Assembly (NCBI GenBank): GCA_032622095.1
Contig: CP136063.1
Span: 270,127,426-270,191,425 of the forward strand
Reading direction: 5' to 3'
DNA from: Siphonodentalium dalli
Lineage: Eukaryota > Mollusca > Scaphopoda > Gadilida > Siphonodentaliidae
Length of the DNA stretch: 64,000 nucleotides
Shown: positions 1 through 14,300 of the stretch, piece after piece
Numbering within the stretch: position 1 is the stretch's first letter
Layout: each line of letters opens with the position of its first letter
Program-made: the position numbers and the translations under genes
The notes under the pieces: model-generated
The model's input: only the letters and a program-made list of their open reading frames with translations
The model's database searches: none
Told to the model about the DNA's origin: nothing

Positions 1-2176
1 CACAAGCTGTCGCTATATGGCCACATAATCACCATTTCTACCCGCCTTACAGAAAACCCGGACCAGTTGACGGTCGGTTGACCACCCACGGATATCCTGG
101 GGGATGGCAAATAAGAAATCGACCAATTTTGAAGGAAATTTCGTATAGTTTGAACATTTAGTGGCACAGGCTGTCGCTATATGGCCACATAATCACCATT
201 TCTACCCGCCTTACAGAAAACGCGGACCAGTTGACCGTCGGTTGACCACCCACGGATATCCTTGGGGGGGATGGCAAATAAGAAATCGACAAATGTTGAA
301 GGAAATTTCGTATAGTTTGAACATTTAGTGGCACAAGCTGTCGCTATATGGCCACATAATCACAATTTCTACCCGCCTTACAGAAAACCCGGACCAGTTG
401 ACTGTCGGTTGACCACCCACGGATATCCTGGGGGGATGGCAAATAAGAAATCGACCAATTTTGAAGGAAATTTCGTATAGTTTGAACATTTAGTGGCACA
501 ATCTGTCGCTATATGCCACATAATCACCATTTCTACCCGTCTTACAGAAAATCCGGACCAGTTGACCGTCGGTTGACCACCCACGGATATCCTGGGCGGA
601 TGGCAAATAAGAAATCGACCAATTTTGAAGGAAATTTCGTATAGTTTGAACATTTAGTGGCACAAGCTGTCGCTATATGGCCACATAATCACAATTTCTT
701 CCCGCCTTACAGAAAATCCAGACCAGTTGACCGTCGGTTGACCACCCACGGATATCCTGGGGGGATGGCAAATAAGAAATCGACCAATTTTGAAGGAAAT
801 TTCGTATAGTTTGAACATTTAGTGGCACAAGCTGTCGCTATATGGCCACATAATCACCATTTCTACCCGCCTTACAGAAAATCCGGACCAGTTGACCGTC
901 GGCTGACCACCCACGGATATCCTGGGGGGATGGCAAATAAGAAATCGACCAATTTTGAAGGAAATTTCGTATAGTTTGAACATTTAGTGGCACAAGCTGT
1001 CGCTATATGGCCACATAATCACCATTTCTACCCGTCTTACAGAAAACCCGGACCAGTTGACCGTCGGTTGACCACCCGCGGATATCCTGGGGGGATAGCA
1101 AATAAGAAATCGACAAATTTTGAAGGAAATTTCGTATAGTTTGAACATTTAGTGGCACAAGCTGTCGCTATATGGCCACATAATCACCATTTCTACCCGC
1201 CTTACAGAAAACCCGAACCAGTTGACCGTCGGGTGACAACCCACGGATATCCTGGGGGGATGGCAAAAAAGAAATCGACCAATTTTGAAGGAAATTTCGT
1301 ATAGTTTGAACATTTAGTGGCACCCGCTGTCGCTATATGGCCACATAATCACCATTTCTACCCGCCTTACAGAAAACCCGGACCAGTTGACCGTCGGTTG
1401 ACCACCCACGAATATCCTGGGGGATGGTAAATAAGAAATCGACCAATTTTGAAGGAAATTTCGTATAGTTTGAACATTTAGTGGCACAAGCTGTCGCTAT
1501 ATGGCCACATAATCACCATTTCTACCCGCCTTACAGAAAACCCGGACCAGTTGACGGTCGGTTGACCACCCACGGATATCCTGGGGGATGGCAAATAAGA
1601 AATCGACCAATTTTGAAGGAAATTTCGTATAGTTTGAACATTTAGTGGCACAGGCTGTCGCTATATGGCCACATAATCACCATTTCTACCCGCCTTACAG
1701 AAAACGCGGACCAGTTGACCGTCGGTTGACCACCCACGGATATCCTTGGGGGGGATGGCAAATAAGAAATCGACAAATGTTGAAGGAAATTTCGTATAGT
1801 TTGAACATTTAGTGGCACAAGCTGTCGCTATATGGCCACATAATCACAATTTCTACCCGCCTTACAGAAAACCCGGACCAGTTGACTGTCGGTTGACCAC
1901 CCACGGATATCCTGGGGGGATGGCAAATAAGAAATCGACCAATTTTGAAGGAAATTTCGTATAGTTTGAACATTTAGTGGCACAATCTGTCGCTATATGC
2001 CACATAATCACCATTTCTACCCGTCTTACAGAAAATCCGGACCAGTTGACCGTCGGTTGACCACCCACGGATATCCTGGGCGGATGGCAAATAAGAAATC
2101 GACCAATTTTGAAGGAAATTTCGTATAGTTTGAACATTTAGTGGCACAAGCTGTCGCTATATGGCCACATAATCAC
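1..2176. repeat. 9-monomer higher-order repeat (1484-bp period)
   Basis: Positions 1 to about 690 recur at 1485 to about 2176 with the same variants in the same order. These include the CACAGG monomer, the CTTGGGGGGG monomer, and the monomer with a 1-bp deletion (ATATGCC for ATATGGCC). The two tracts diverge after about 690/2176, where the first copy has a TTCTTCCC monomer and the second does not. The first copy may extend left of the window. Confidence 0.85.
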
Positions 2177-5100
2177 CATTTCTACCCGCCTTACAGAAAA
2201 CCCGGACCAGTTGACCGTCGGTTGACCACCCACGGATATACTGGGGGGATAGCAAATAAGAAATCGACAAATTTTGAAGGAAATTTCGTATAGTTTGAAC
2301 ATTTAGTGGCACAAGCTGTCGCTATATGGCCACATAATCACCATTTCTACCCTTCTTACAGAAAACCCGGACCATTTGACCGTCGGTTGACCACATACAG
2401 ATATCCTGGGGGATGGAAAATAAGAAATCGACCAATTTTGAAGGAAATTTCGTATAGTTTGAACATTTAGTGGCACAAGCTGTCGCTATATGGCCACATA
2501 ATCACCATTTCTACCCGTCTTACAGAAAACCCGGACCAGTTGGCGGTCGGTTGACCACCCACGGATATCCTGGGGGGGGATGGCAAATAAGAAATCGACC
2601 AATTTTGAAGGAAATTTCGTATAGTTTGAACATTTAGTGGCACAAGCTGTCGCTATATGGCCACATAATCACAATTTCTACCCGCCTTACAGAAAATCCG
2701 GACCAGTTGACGGTCGGTTGACCACCCACGGATATCCTGGGGGGATGGCAAATAAGAAATCGGCCAATTTTGAAGGAAATTTCGTATAGTTTGAACATTT
2801 AGTGGCACAAGCTGTCGCTATATGGCCACATAATCACCATTTCTACCCGCCTTACAGAAAACCCGGACCAGTTGACGGTCGGTTGACCACCCACGGATAT
2901 CCTGGGGGGATGGCAAATAAGAAATCGACCAATTTTGAAGGAAATTTCGTATAGTTTGAACATTTAGTGGCACAAGCTGTCGCTATATGGCCACATAATC
3001 ACCATTTCTACCCGTCTTACAGAAAACCCGGACCATTTGACCGTCGGTTGACCACCCACGGATATCCTGGGGGGATGGCAAATAAGAAATCGACCAATTT
3101 TGAAGGAAATTTCGTATAGTTTGAACATTTAGTGGCACAAGCTGTCGCTATATGGCCACATAATCACAATTTCTACCCGCCTAACAGAAAACCCGTACCA
3201 GTTGACGGTCGGTTGACCACCCACGGATATCCTGGGGGGATGGCAAATAAGAAATCGACCAATACTGAAGGAAATTTCGTATAGTTTGAACATTTAGTGG
3301 CACAAGCTGTCGCTATATGGCCACATAATCACAATTTCTTCCCGCCTTACAGAAAATCCAGACCAGTTGACCGTCGGTTGACCACCCACGGATATCCTGG
3401 GGGGATGGCAAATAAGAAATCGACCAATTTTGAAGGAAATTTCGTATAGTTTGAACATTTAGTGGCACAAGCTGTCGCTATATGGCCACATAATCACCAT
3501 TTCTACCCGCCTTACAGAAAATCCGGACCAGTTGACCGTCGGCTGACCACCCACGGATATCCTGGGGGGATGGCAAATAAGAAATCGACCAATTTTGAAG
3601 GAAATTTCGTATAGTTTGAACATTTAGTGGCACAAGCTGTCGCTATATGGCCACATAATCACCATTTCTACCCGCCTAACAGAAAACCCGGACCAGTTGA
3701 CGGTCGGTTGACCACCCACGGATATCATGGGGGATGGCAAATAAGAAATCGACCAATTTTGAAGGAAATTTCGTATAGTTTGAACATTTAGTGGCACAAG
3801 CTGTCGCTATATGGCCACATAATCACAATTTCTTCCCGCCTTACAGAAAATCCAGACCAGTTGACCGTCGGTTGACCACCCACGGATATCCTGGGGGGAT
3901 GGCAAATAAGAAATCGACCAATTTTGAAGGAAATTTCGTATAGTTTGAACATTTAGTGGCACAAGCTGTCGCTATATGGCCACATAATCACCATTTCTAC
4001 CCGCCTTACAGAAAATCCGGACCAGTTGACCTTCGGCTGACCACCCACGGATATCCTGGGGGGATAGCAAATAAGAAATCGACAAATTTTGAAGGAAATT
4101 TCGTATAGTTTGAACATTTAGTGGCACAAGCTGTCGCTATATGGCCACATAATCACCATTTCTACCCGCATTACAGAAAACCCGAACCAGTTGACCGTCG
4201 GTTGACAACCCACGGATATCCTGGGGGGATGGCAAAAAAGAAATCGACCAATTTTGAAGGAAATTTCGTATAGTTTGAACATTTAGTGGCACCCGCTGTC
4301 GCTATATGGCCACATAATCACCATTTCTACCCGCCTTACAGAAAATCCGGACCAGTTGACCGCGGTTGACCACCCACGGATATCCTGGGGGATGGTAAAT
4401 AAGAAATCGACCAATTTTGAAGGAAATTTCGTATAGTTTGAACATTTAGTGGCACAAGCTGTCGCTATATTGCCACATAATCACCATTTCTACCCGCCTT
4501 ACAGAAAACCCGGACCAGTTGACGGTCGGTTAACCACCCACGGATATCCTGGGGGATGGCAAATAAGAAATCGACCAATTTTGAAGGAAATTTCGTATAG
4601 TTTGAACATTTAGTGGCACAGGCTGTCGCTATATGGCCACATAATCACCATTTCTACCCGCCTTACAGAAAACGCGGACCAGTTGACCGTCGGTTGACCA
4701 CCCACGGATATCCTTGGGGGGGATGGCAAATAAGAAATCGACAAATTTTGAAGGAAATTTCGTATAGTTTGAACATTTAGTGGCACAAGCTGTCGCTATA
4801 TGGCCACATAATCACAATTTCTACCCGCCTTACAGAAAACCCGGACCAGTTGACGGTCGGTTGACCACCCACGGATATCCTGGGGGGATGGCAAATAAGA
4901 AATCGACCAATTTTGAAGGAAATTTCGTATAGTTTGAACATTTAGTGGCACAATCTGTCGCTATATGCCACATAATCACCATTTCTACCCGTCTTACAGA
5001 AAATCCGGACCAGTTGACCGTCGGTTGACCACCCACGGATATCCTGGGCGGATGGCAAATAAGAAATCGACCAATTTTGAAGGAAATTTCGTATAGTTTG

Positions 5101-8100
5101 AACATTTAGTGGCACAAGCTGTCGCTATATGGCCACATAATCACAATTTCTACCCGCCTTACAGAAAATCCGGACCAGTTGACGGTCGGTTGACCACCAA
5201 CGGATATCCTGGGGGGATGGCAAATAAGAAATCGACCAATTTTGAAGGAAATTTCGTATAGTTTGAACATTTAGTGGCACAAGCTGTCGCTATATGGCCA
5301 CATAATTACCATTTCTACCCGCCTTACAGAAAATCCGGACCAGTTGACCGTCGGCTGACCACCCACGGATATCCTGGGGGGATGGCAAATAAGAAATCGA
5401 CCAATTTTGAAGGAAATTTCGTATAGTTTGAACATTTAGTGGCACAAGCTGTCGCTATATGGCCACATAATCACCATTTCTACCCGTCTTACAGAAAATC
5501 CGGACCAGTTGACCGTCGGTTGACCACCCACGGATATCCTGGGGGGATGGCAAATAAGAAATCGACCAATTTTGAAAGAAATTTCGTATAGTTTGAACAT
5601 TTAGTGGCACAAGCTGTCGCTATATGGCCACATAATCACCATTTCTACCCGCCTTACAGAAAACGCGGACCAGTTGACCGTCGGTTGACCACCCACGGAT
5701 ATCCTGGGGGGATGGCAAATAAGAAATCGACAAATTTTGAAGCAAATTTCGTATAGTTTGAACATTTAGTGGCACAAGCTGTCGCTATATGGCCACATAA
5801 TCACAATTTCTACCCGCCTTACAGAAAACCCGGACCAGTTGGCGGTCGGTTGACCACCCACGGATATCCTGGGGGGGATGGCAAATAAGAAATCGACCAA
5901 TTTTGAAGGAAATTTCGTATAGTTTGAACATTTAGTGGCACAAGCTGTCGCTATATGGCCACATAATCACAATTTCTTCCCGCCTTACAGAAAATCCGGA
6001 CCAGTTGACCGTCGGTTGACCACCCACGGATATCCTGGGGGGATGGCAAATAAGAAAACGACCAATTTTGAAGGAAATTTCCTATAGTTTGAACATTTAG
6101 TGGCACAAGCTGTCGCTATATGGCCACATAATCACCATTTCTACCCGCCTTACAGAAAATCCGGACCAGTTGACCGTCGGCTGACCACCCACGGATATCC
6201 TGGGGGGGATGGCAAATAAGAAATCGACCAATTTTGAAGGAAATTTCGTATAGTTTGAACATTTAGTGGCACAAGCTGTCGCTATATGGCCACATAATCA
6301 CCATTTCTACCCGTCTTACAGAAAACCCGGACCATTTGACCGTCGGTTGACCACCCACGGATATCCTGGGGGGATGGCAAATAAGAAATCGACCAATTTT
6401 GAAGGAAATTTCGTATAGTTTGAACATTTAGTGGCACAAGCTGTCGCTATATGGCCACATAATCACCATTTCTACCCGCCTTACAGAAAACCCGGACCAG
6501 TTGACGGTCGGTTGACCACCCACGGATATCCTGGGGGGATGGCAAATAAGAAATCGACCAATTTTGAAGGAAATTTCGTATAGTTTGAACATTTAGTGGC
6601 ACAGGCTGTCGCTATATGGCCACATAATCACCATTTCTACCCGTCTTACAGAAAACCAGGACCAGTTGACCGTCGGTTGACCACCCACGGATATCCTGGT
6701 GGGATGGCAAATAAGAAATCGTCAAATTTTGAAGGAAATTTCGTATAGTTTGAACATTTAGTGGCACAAGCTGTCGCTATATGGCCGCATAATCACAATT
6801 TCTACCCGCCTTACAGAAAACCCGGACCAGTTGACGGTCGGTTGACCACCCACGGATATCCTGGGGGATGGCAAATAAGAAATCGACCAATTTTGAAGGA
6901 AATTTCGTATAGTTTGAACATTTAGTGGCACAAGCTGTCGCTATATGGCCGCATAATCACAATTTCTACCCGCCTTACAGAAAACCCGGACCAGTTGACG
7001 GTCGGTTGACCACCCACGGATATCCTGGGGGGATGGCAAATAAGAAATCGACAAATTTTGAAGGAAATTTCGTATAGTTTGAACATTTAGTGGCACAAGC
7101 TGTCGCTATATGGCCACATAATCACAATTTCTTCCCGCCTTACAGAAAATCCGGACCAGTTGATTGTCGGTTGACCACCCACGGATATCCTGGGGGGATG
7201 GCAAATAAGAAATCGACCAATTTTGAAGGAAATTTCGTATAGTTTGAACATTTAGTGGCACAAGCTGTCGCTATATGGCCACATAATCACCATTTCTACC
7301 CGCCTTACAGAAAATCCGGACCAGTTGACCGTCGGCTGACCACCCACGGATATCCTGGGGGATGGCAAATAAGAAATCGACCAATTTTGAAGGAAATTTC
7401 GTATAGTTTGAACATATAGTGGCACAAGCTGTCGCTATATGGCCACATAATCACCATTTCTACCCGCCTTACAGAAAACGCGGACCAGTTGACCGTCGGT
7501 TGACCACCCACGGATATCCTGGGGGGGATGGCAAATAAGAAATCGACAAATTTTGAAGGAAATTTCGTATAGTTTGAACATTTAGTGGCACAAGCTGTCG
7601 CTATATGGCCACATAATCACAATTTCTACCCGCCTTACAGAAAACCCGGACCAGTTGACTGTCGGTTGACCACCCACGGATATCCTGGGGGGATGGCAAA
7701 TAAGAAATCGACCAATTTTGAAGGAAATTTCGTATAGTTTGAACATTTAGTGGCACAATCTGTCGCTATATGCCACATAATCACCATTTCTACCCGTCTT
7801 ACAGAAAATCCGGACCAGTTGACCGTCGGTTGACCACCCACGGATATCCTGGGCGGATGGCAAATAAGAAATCGACCAATTTTGAAGGAAATTTCGTATA
7901 GTTTGAACATTTAGTGGCACAAGCTGTCGCTATATGGCCGCATAATCACAATTTCTACCCGCCTTACAGAAAACCCGGACCAGTTGACGGTCGGTTGACC
8001 ACCCACGGATATCCTGGGGGGATGGCAAATAAGAAATCGACAAATTTTGAAGGAAATTTCGTATAGTTTGAACATTTAGTGGCACAAGCTGTCGCTATAT

Positions 8101-9886
8101 GGCCACATAATCACCATTTCTACCCGCCTTACAGAAAACCCGGACCAGTTGACGGTCGGTTGACCACCCACGGATATCCTGGGGGGATGGCAAATAAGAA
8201 ATCGACCAATTTTGAAGGAAATTTCGTATAGTTTGAACATTTAGTGGCACAGGCTGTCGCTATATGGCCACATAATCACCATTTCTACGCGTCTTACAGA
8301 AAACCAGGACCAGTTGACCGTCGGTTGACCACCCACGGATATCCTGGTGGGATGGCAAATAAGAAATCGTCAAATTTTGAAGGAAATTTCGTATAGTTTG
8401 AACATTTAGTGGCACAAGCTGTCGCTATATGGCCGCATAATCACAATTTCTACCCGCCTTACAGAAAACCCGGACCAGTTGACGGTCGGTTGACCACCCA
8501 CGGATATCCTGGGGGATGGCAAATAAGAAATCGACCAATTTTGAAGGAAATTTCGTATAGTTTGAACATTTAGTGGCACAAGCTGTCGCTATATGGCCGC
8601 ATAATCACAATTTCTACCCGCCTTACAGAAAACCCGGACCAGTTGACGGTCGGTTGACCACCCACGGATATCCTGGGGGGATGGCAAATAAGAAATCGAC
8701 AAATTTTGAAGGAAATTTCGTATAGTTTGAACATTTAGTGGCACAAGCTGTCGCTATATGGCCACATAATCACAATTTCTTCCCGCCTTACAGAAAATCC
8801 GGACCAGTTGATTGTCGGTTGACCACCCACGGATATCCTGGGGGGATGGCAAATAAGAAATCGACCAATTTTGAAGGAAATTTCGTATAGTTTGAACATT
8901 TAGTGGCACAAGCTGTCGCTATATGGCCACATAATCACCATTTCTACCCGCCTTACAGAAAATCCGGACCAGTTGACCGTCGGCTGACCACCCACGGATA
9001 TCCTGGGGGATGGCAAATAAGAAATCGACCAATTTTGAAGGAAATTTCGTATAGTTTGAACATATAGTGGCACAAGCTGTCGCTATATGGCCACATAATC
9101 ACCATTTCTACCCGTCTTACAGAAAATCCGGACCAGTTGACCGTCGATTGACCACCCACGGATATCCTGGGGGATGGCAAATAAGAAATCGACCAATTTT
9201 GAAGGAAATTTCGTATAGTTTGAACATTTAGTGTCACAAGCTGTCGCTATATGGCCACATAATCACAATTTCTACCCGCCTTACAGAAAATCCGGACCAG
9301 TTGACGGTCGGTTGACTACCACGGATATCCTGGGGGGATGGCAAATAAGAAATCGACCAATTTTGAAGGAAATTCCGTATAGTTTGAACATTTAGTGGCA
9401 CAGGCTGTCGCTATATGGCCACATAATCACCATTTCTACCCGCCTTACAGAAAACGCGGACCAGTTGACCGTCGGTTGACCACCCACGGATATCCTGGGG
9501 GGGATGGCAAATAAGAAATCGACAAATTTTGAAGGAAATTTCGTATAGTTTGAACATTTAGTGGCACAAGCTGTCGCTATATGGCCACATAATCACAATT
9601 TCTACCCGCCTTACAGAAAACCCGGACCAGTTGACTGTCGGTTGACCACCCACGGATATCCTGGGGGGATGGCAAATAAGAAATCGACCAATTTTGAAGG
9701 AAATTTCGTATAGTTTGAACATTTAGTGGCACAATCTGTCGCTATATGCCACATAATCACCATTTCTACCCGTCTTACAGAAAATCCGGACCAGTTGACC
9801 GTCGGTTGACCACCCACGGATATCCTGGGCGGATGGCAAATAAGAAATCGACCAATTTTGAAGGAAATTTCGTATAGTTTGAACAT
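378..9886. repeat. Recurring monomer-pair cassette with 1-bp deletion ATATGCC
   Basis: A pair of adjacent monomers, the second carrying ATATGCC instead of ATATGGCC and a CTGGGCGG G-run variant, is found at 378-653, 1862-2137, 4830-5105, 7635-7910 and 9611-9886. Upstream neighbours (a CACAGG monomer with AAAACGCGG) are usually shared. Undeleted relatives lie at 12529-12846 and 15005-15322, where TATAG also reads TATAT. The spacings (1484, 2968, 2805 and 1976 bp) are near whole multiples of the monomer, but not equal. Confidence 0.85.
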
Positions 9887-11200
9887 TTAGTGGCACAAGC
9901 TGTCGCTATATGGCCACATAATCACAATTTCTACCCGCCTTACAGAAAACCCGGACAAGTTGACCGTCGGTTGACCACCCACGGATATACTGGGGGGATA
10001 GCAAATAAGAAATCGACAAATTTTGAAGGAAATTTCGTATAGTTTGAACATTTAGTGGCACAAGCTGTCGCTATATGGCCACATAATCACCATTTCTACC
10101 CGTCTTACAGAAAACCCGGACCATTTGACCGTCGGTTGACCACATACAGATATCCTGGGGGATGGAAAATAAGAAATCGACCAATTTTGAAGGAAATTTC
10201 GTATAGTTTGAACATTTAGTGGCACAAGCTGTCGCTATATGGCCACATAATCACCATTTCTACCCGTCTTACAGAAAACCCGGACCAGTTGGCGGTCGGT
10301 TGACCACCCACGGATATCCTGGGGGGATGGCAAATAAGAAATCGACCAATTTTGAAGGAAATTTCGTATAGTTTGAACATTTAGTGGCACAAGCTGTCGC
10401 TATATGGCCACATAATCACAATTTCTACCCGCCTTACAGAAAATCCGGACCAGTTGACGGTCGGTTGACCACCCACGGATATCCTGGGGGGATGGCAAAT
10501 AAGAAATCGACCAATTTTGAAGGAAATTTCGTATAGTTTGAACATTTAGTGGCACAAGCTGTCGCTATATGGCCACATAATCACCATTTCTACCCGCCTT
10601 ACAGAAAATCCGGACCAGTTGACCGTCGGCTGACCACCCACGGATATCCTGGGGGGATGGCAAATAAGAAATCGACCAATTTTGAAGGAAATTTCGTATA
10701 GTTTGAACATTTAGTGGCACAAGCTGTCGCTATATGGCCACATAATCACCATTTCTACCCGTCTTACAGAAAACCCGGACCATTTGACCGTCGGTTGACC
10801 ACCCACGGATATCCTGGGGGGATGGCAAATAAGAAATCGACCAATTTTGAAGGAAATTTCGTATAGTTTGAACATTTAGTGGCACAAGCTGTCGCTATAT
10901 GGCCACATAATCACAATTTCTACCCGCCTAACAGAAAACCCGGACCAGTTGACGGTCGGTTGACCACCCACGGATATCCTGGGGGGATGGCAAATAAGAA
11001 ATCGACCAATTTTGAAGGAAATTTCGTATAGTTTGAACATTTAGTGGCACAAGCTGTCGCTATATGGCCACATAATCACAATTTCTTCCCGCCTTACAGA
11101 AAATCCAGACCAGTTGACCGTCAGTTGACCACCCACGGATATCCTGGGGGGATGGCAAATAAGAAATCGACAAATTTTGAAGGAAATTTCGTATAGTTTG
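1700..11200. repeat. Long-range block duplication, offset about 7749 bp
   Basis: Rare variants near 2238 (GATATACTGG with GGGATAGC), 2392 (CACATACAG with GGATGGAAAAT) and 2540 (TTGGCGGTCGG) recur in the same order at about 9986, 10141 and 10289. The offset is about 7749 bp, or 47 monomers. Similarity continues to roughly 3.3 kb against 11.1 kb. It is patchy: at least one monomer near 2.83 kb does not match its partner, which suggests gene conversion or later replacement. Confidence 0.75.
6400..9111. repeat. 10-monomer higher-order repeat (1648-bp period)
   Basis: About 6400-7463 matches about 8050-9111 at an offset of 1648 bp. Shared rare variants are AAAACCAGG with CCTGGTGGG and ATCGTCAAATTTT (near 6655 and 8303), ATGGCCGCAT monomers, TTGATTGTCGG, and AACATATAG. 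Between the two tracts lies the ATATGCC cassette at 7635-7910. The CCTGGTGGG type reappears once more near 16430. Confidence 0.8.
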
Positions 11201-11314
11201 AACATTTAGTGGCACAAGCTGTCGCTATATGGCCACATAATCACCATTTCTACCCGCCTTACAGAAAATCCGGACCAGTTGACCGTCGGCTGACCACCCA
11301 CGGATATCCTGGGG

Positions 11315-14300
11315 GGATGGCAAATAAGAAATCGACCAATTTTGAAGGAAATTTCGTATAGTTTGAACATTTAGTGGCACAAGCTGTCGCTATATGGCCA
11401 CATAATCACCATTTCTACCCGCCTAACAGAAAACCCGGACCAGTTGACAGTCGGTTGACAACCCACGGATATCCTGGGGGGATGGCAAATAAGAAATCGA
11501 CCAATTTTGAAGGAAATTTCGTATAGTTTGAACATTTAGTGGCACAAGCTGTCGCTATATGGCCACATAATCACAATTTCTTCCCGCCTTACAGAAAATC
11601 CAGACCAGTTGACCGTCGGTTGACCACCCACGGATATCCTGGGGGGATAGCAAATAAGAAATCGACCAATTTTGAAGGAAATTTCGTATAGTTTGAACAT
11701 TTAGTGGCACAAGCTGTCGCTATATGGCCACATAATCACCATTTCTACCCGCCTTACAGAAAATCCGGACCAGTTGACCGTCGGCTGACCACCCACGGAT
11801 ATCCTGGGGGGATAGCAAATAAGAAATCGACCAATTTTGAAGGAAATTTCGTATAGTTTGAACATTTAGTGGCACAAGCTGTCGCTATATGGCCACATAA
11901 TCACCATTTCTACCCGCATTACAGAAAACCCGAACCAGTTGACCGTCGGTTGACAACCCACGGATATCCTGGGGGGATGGCAAAAAAGAAATCGACCAAT
12001 TTTGAAGGAAATTTCGTATAGTTTGAACATTTAGTGGCACCCGCTGTCGCTATATGGCCACATAATCACCATTTCTACCCGCCTTACATAAAACCCGGAC
12101 CAGTTGACCGTCGGTTGACCACCCACGGATATCCTGGGGGATGGTAAATAAGAAATCGACCAATTTTGAAGGAAATTTCGTATAGTTTGAACATTTAGTG
12201 GCACAAGCTGTCGCTATATGGCCACATAATCACCATTTCTACCCGCCTTACAGAAAACCCGGACCAGTTGACGGTCGGTTAACCACCCACGGATATCCTG
12301 GGGGATGGCAAATAAGAAATCGACCAATTTTGAAGGAAATTTCGTATAGTTTGAACATTTAGTGGCACAGGCTGTCGCTATATGGCCACATAATCACCAT
12401 TTCTACCCGCCTTACAGAAAACGCGGACCAGTTGACCGTCGGTTGACCACCCACGGATATCCTTGGGGGGGATGGCAAATAAGAAATCGACAAATTTTGA
12501 AGGAAATTTCGTATAGTTTGAACATTTAGTGGCACAAGCTGTCGCTATATGGCCACATAATCACAATTTCTACCCGCCTTACAGAAAACCCGGACCAGTT
12601 GACGGTCGGTTGACCACCCACGGATATCCTGGGGGGATGGCAAATAAGAAATCGACCAATTTTGAAGGAAATTTCGTATATTTTGAACATTTAGTGGCAC
12701 AATCTGTCGCTATATGGCCACATAATCACCATTTCTACCCGTCTTACAGAAAATCCGGACCAGTTGACCGTCGGTTGACCACCCACGGATATCCTGGGCG
12801 GATGGCAAATAAGAAATCGACCAATTTTGAAGGAAATTTCGTATAGTTTGAACATTTAGTGGCACAAGCTGTCGCTATATGGCCACATAATCACAATTTC
12901 TACCCGCCTTACAGAAAATCCGGACCAGTTGACGGTCGGTTGACCACCAACGGATATCCTGGGGGGATGGCAAATAAGAAATCGACCAATTTTGAAGGAA
13001 ATTTCGTATAGTTTGAACATTTAGTGGCACAAGCTGTCGCTATATGGCCACATAATCACCATTTCTACCCGCCTTACAGAAAATCCGGACCAGTTGACCG
13101 TCGGCTGACCACCCACGGATATCCTGGGGGGATGGCAAATAAGAAATCGACCAATTTTGAAGGAAATTTCGTATAGTTTGAACATTTAGTGGCACAAGCT
13201 GTCGCTATATGGCCACATAATCACCATTTCTACCCGTCTTACAGAAAATCCGGACCAGTTGACCGTCGGTTGACCACCCACGGATATCCTGGGGGGATGG
13301 CAAATAAGAAATCGACCAATTTTGAAAGAAATTTCGTATAGTTTGAACATTTAGTGGCACAAGCTGTCGCTATATGGCCACATAATCACCATTTCTACCC
13401 GCCTTACAGAAAACGCGGACCAGTTGACCGTCGGTTGACCACCCACGGATATCCTGGGGGGATGGCAAATAAGAAATCGACAAATTTTGAAGCAAATTTC
13501 GTATAGTTTGAACATTTAGTGGCACAAGCTGTCGCTATATGGCCACATAATCACAATTTCTACCCGCCTTACAGAAAACCCGGACCAGTTGGCGGTCGGT
13601 TGACCACCCACGGATATCCTGGGGGGGATGGCAAATAATAAATCGACCAATTTTGAAGGAAATTTCGTATAGTTTGAACATTTAGTGGCACAAGCTGTCG
13701 CTATATGGCCACATAATCACAATTTCTTCCCGCCTTACAGAAAATCCGGACCAGTTGACGTCGGTTGACCACCCACGGATATCCTGGGGGGGATGGCAAA
13801 TAAGAAATCGACCAATTTTGAAGGAAATTTCGTATAGTTTGAACATTTAGTGGCACAAGCTGTCGCTATATGGCCACATAATCACCATTTCTACCCGCCT
13901 AACAGAAAACCCGGACCAGTTGACAGTCGGTTGACAACCCACGGATATCCTGGGGGGATGGCAAATAAGAAATCGACCAATTTTGAAGGAAATTTCGTAT
14001 AGTTTGAACATTTAGTGGCACAAGCTGTCGCTATATGGCCACATAATCACAATTTCTTCCCGCCTTACAGAAAATCCAGACCAGTTGACCGTCGGTTGAC
14101 CACCCACGGATATCCTGGGGGGATAGCAAATAAGAAATCGACCAATTTTGAAGGAAATTTCGTATAGTTTGAACATTTAGTGGCACAAGCTGTCGCTATA
14201 TGGCCACATAATCACCATTTCTACCCGCCTTACAGAAAATCCGGACCAGTTGACCGTCGGCTGACCACCCACGGATATCCTGGGGGGATAGCAAATAAGA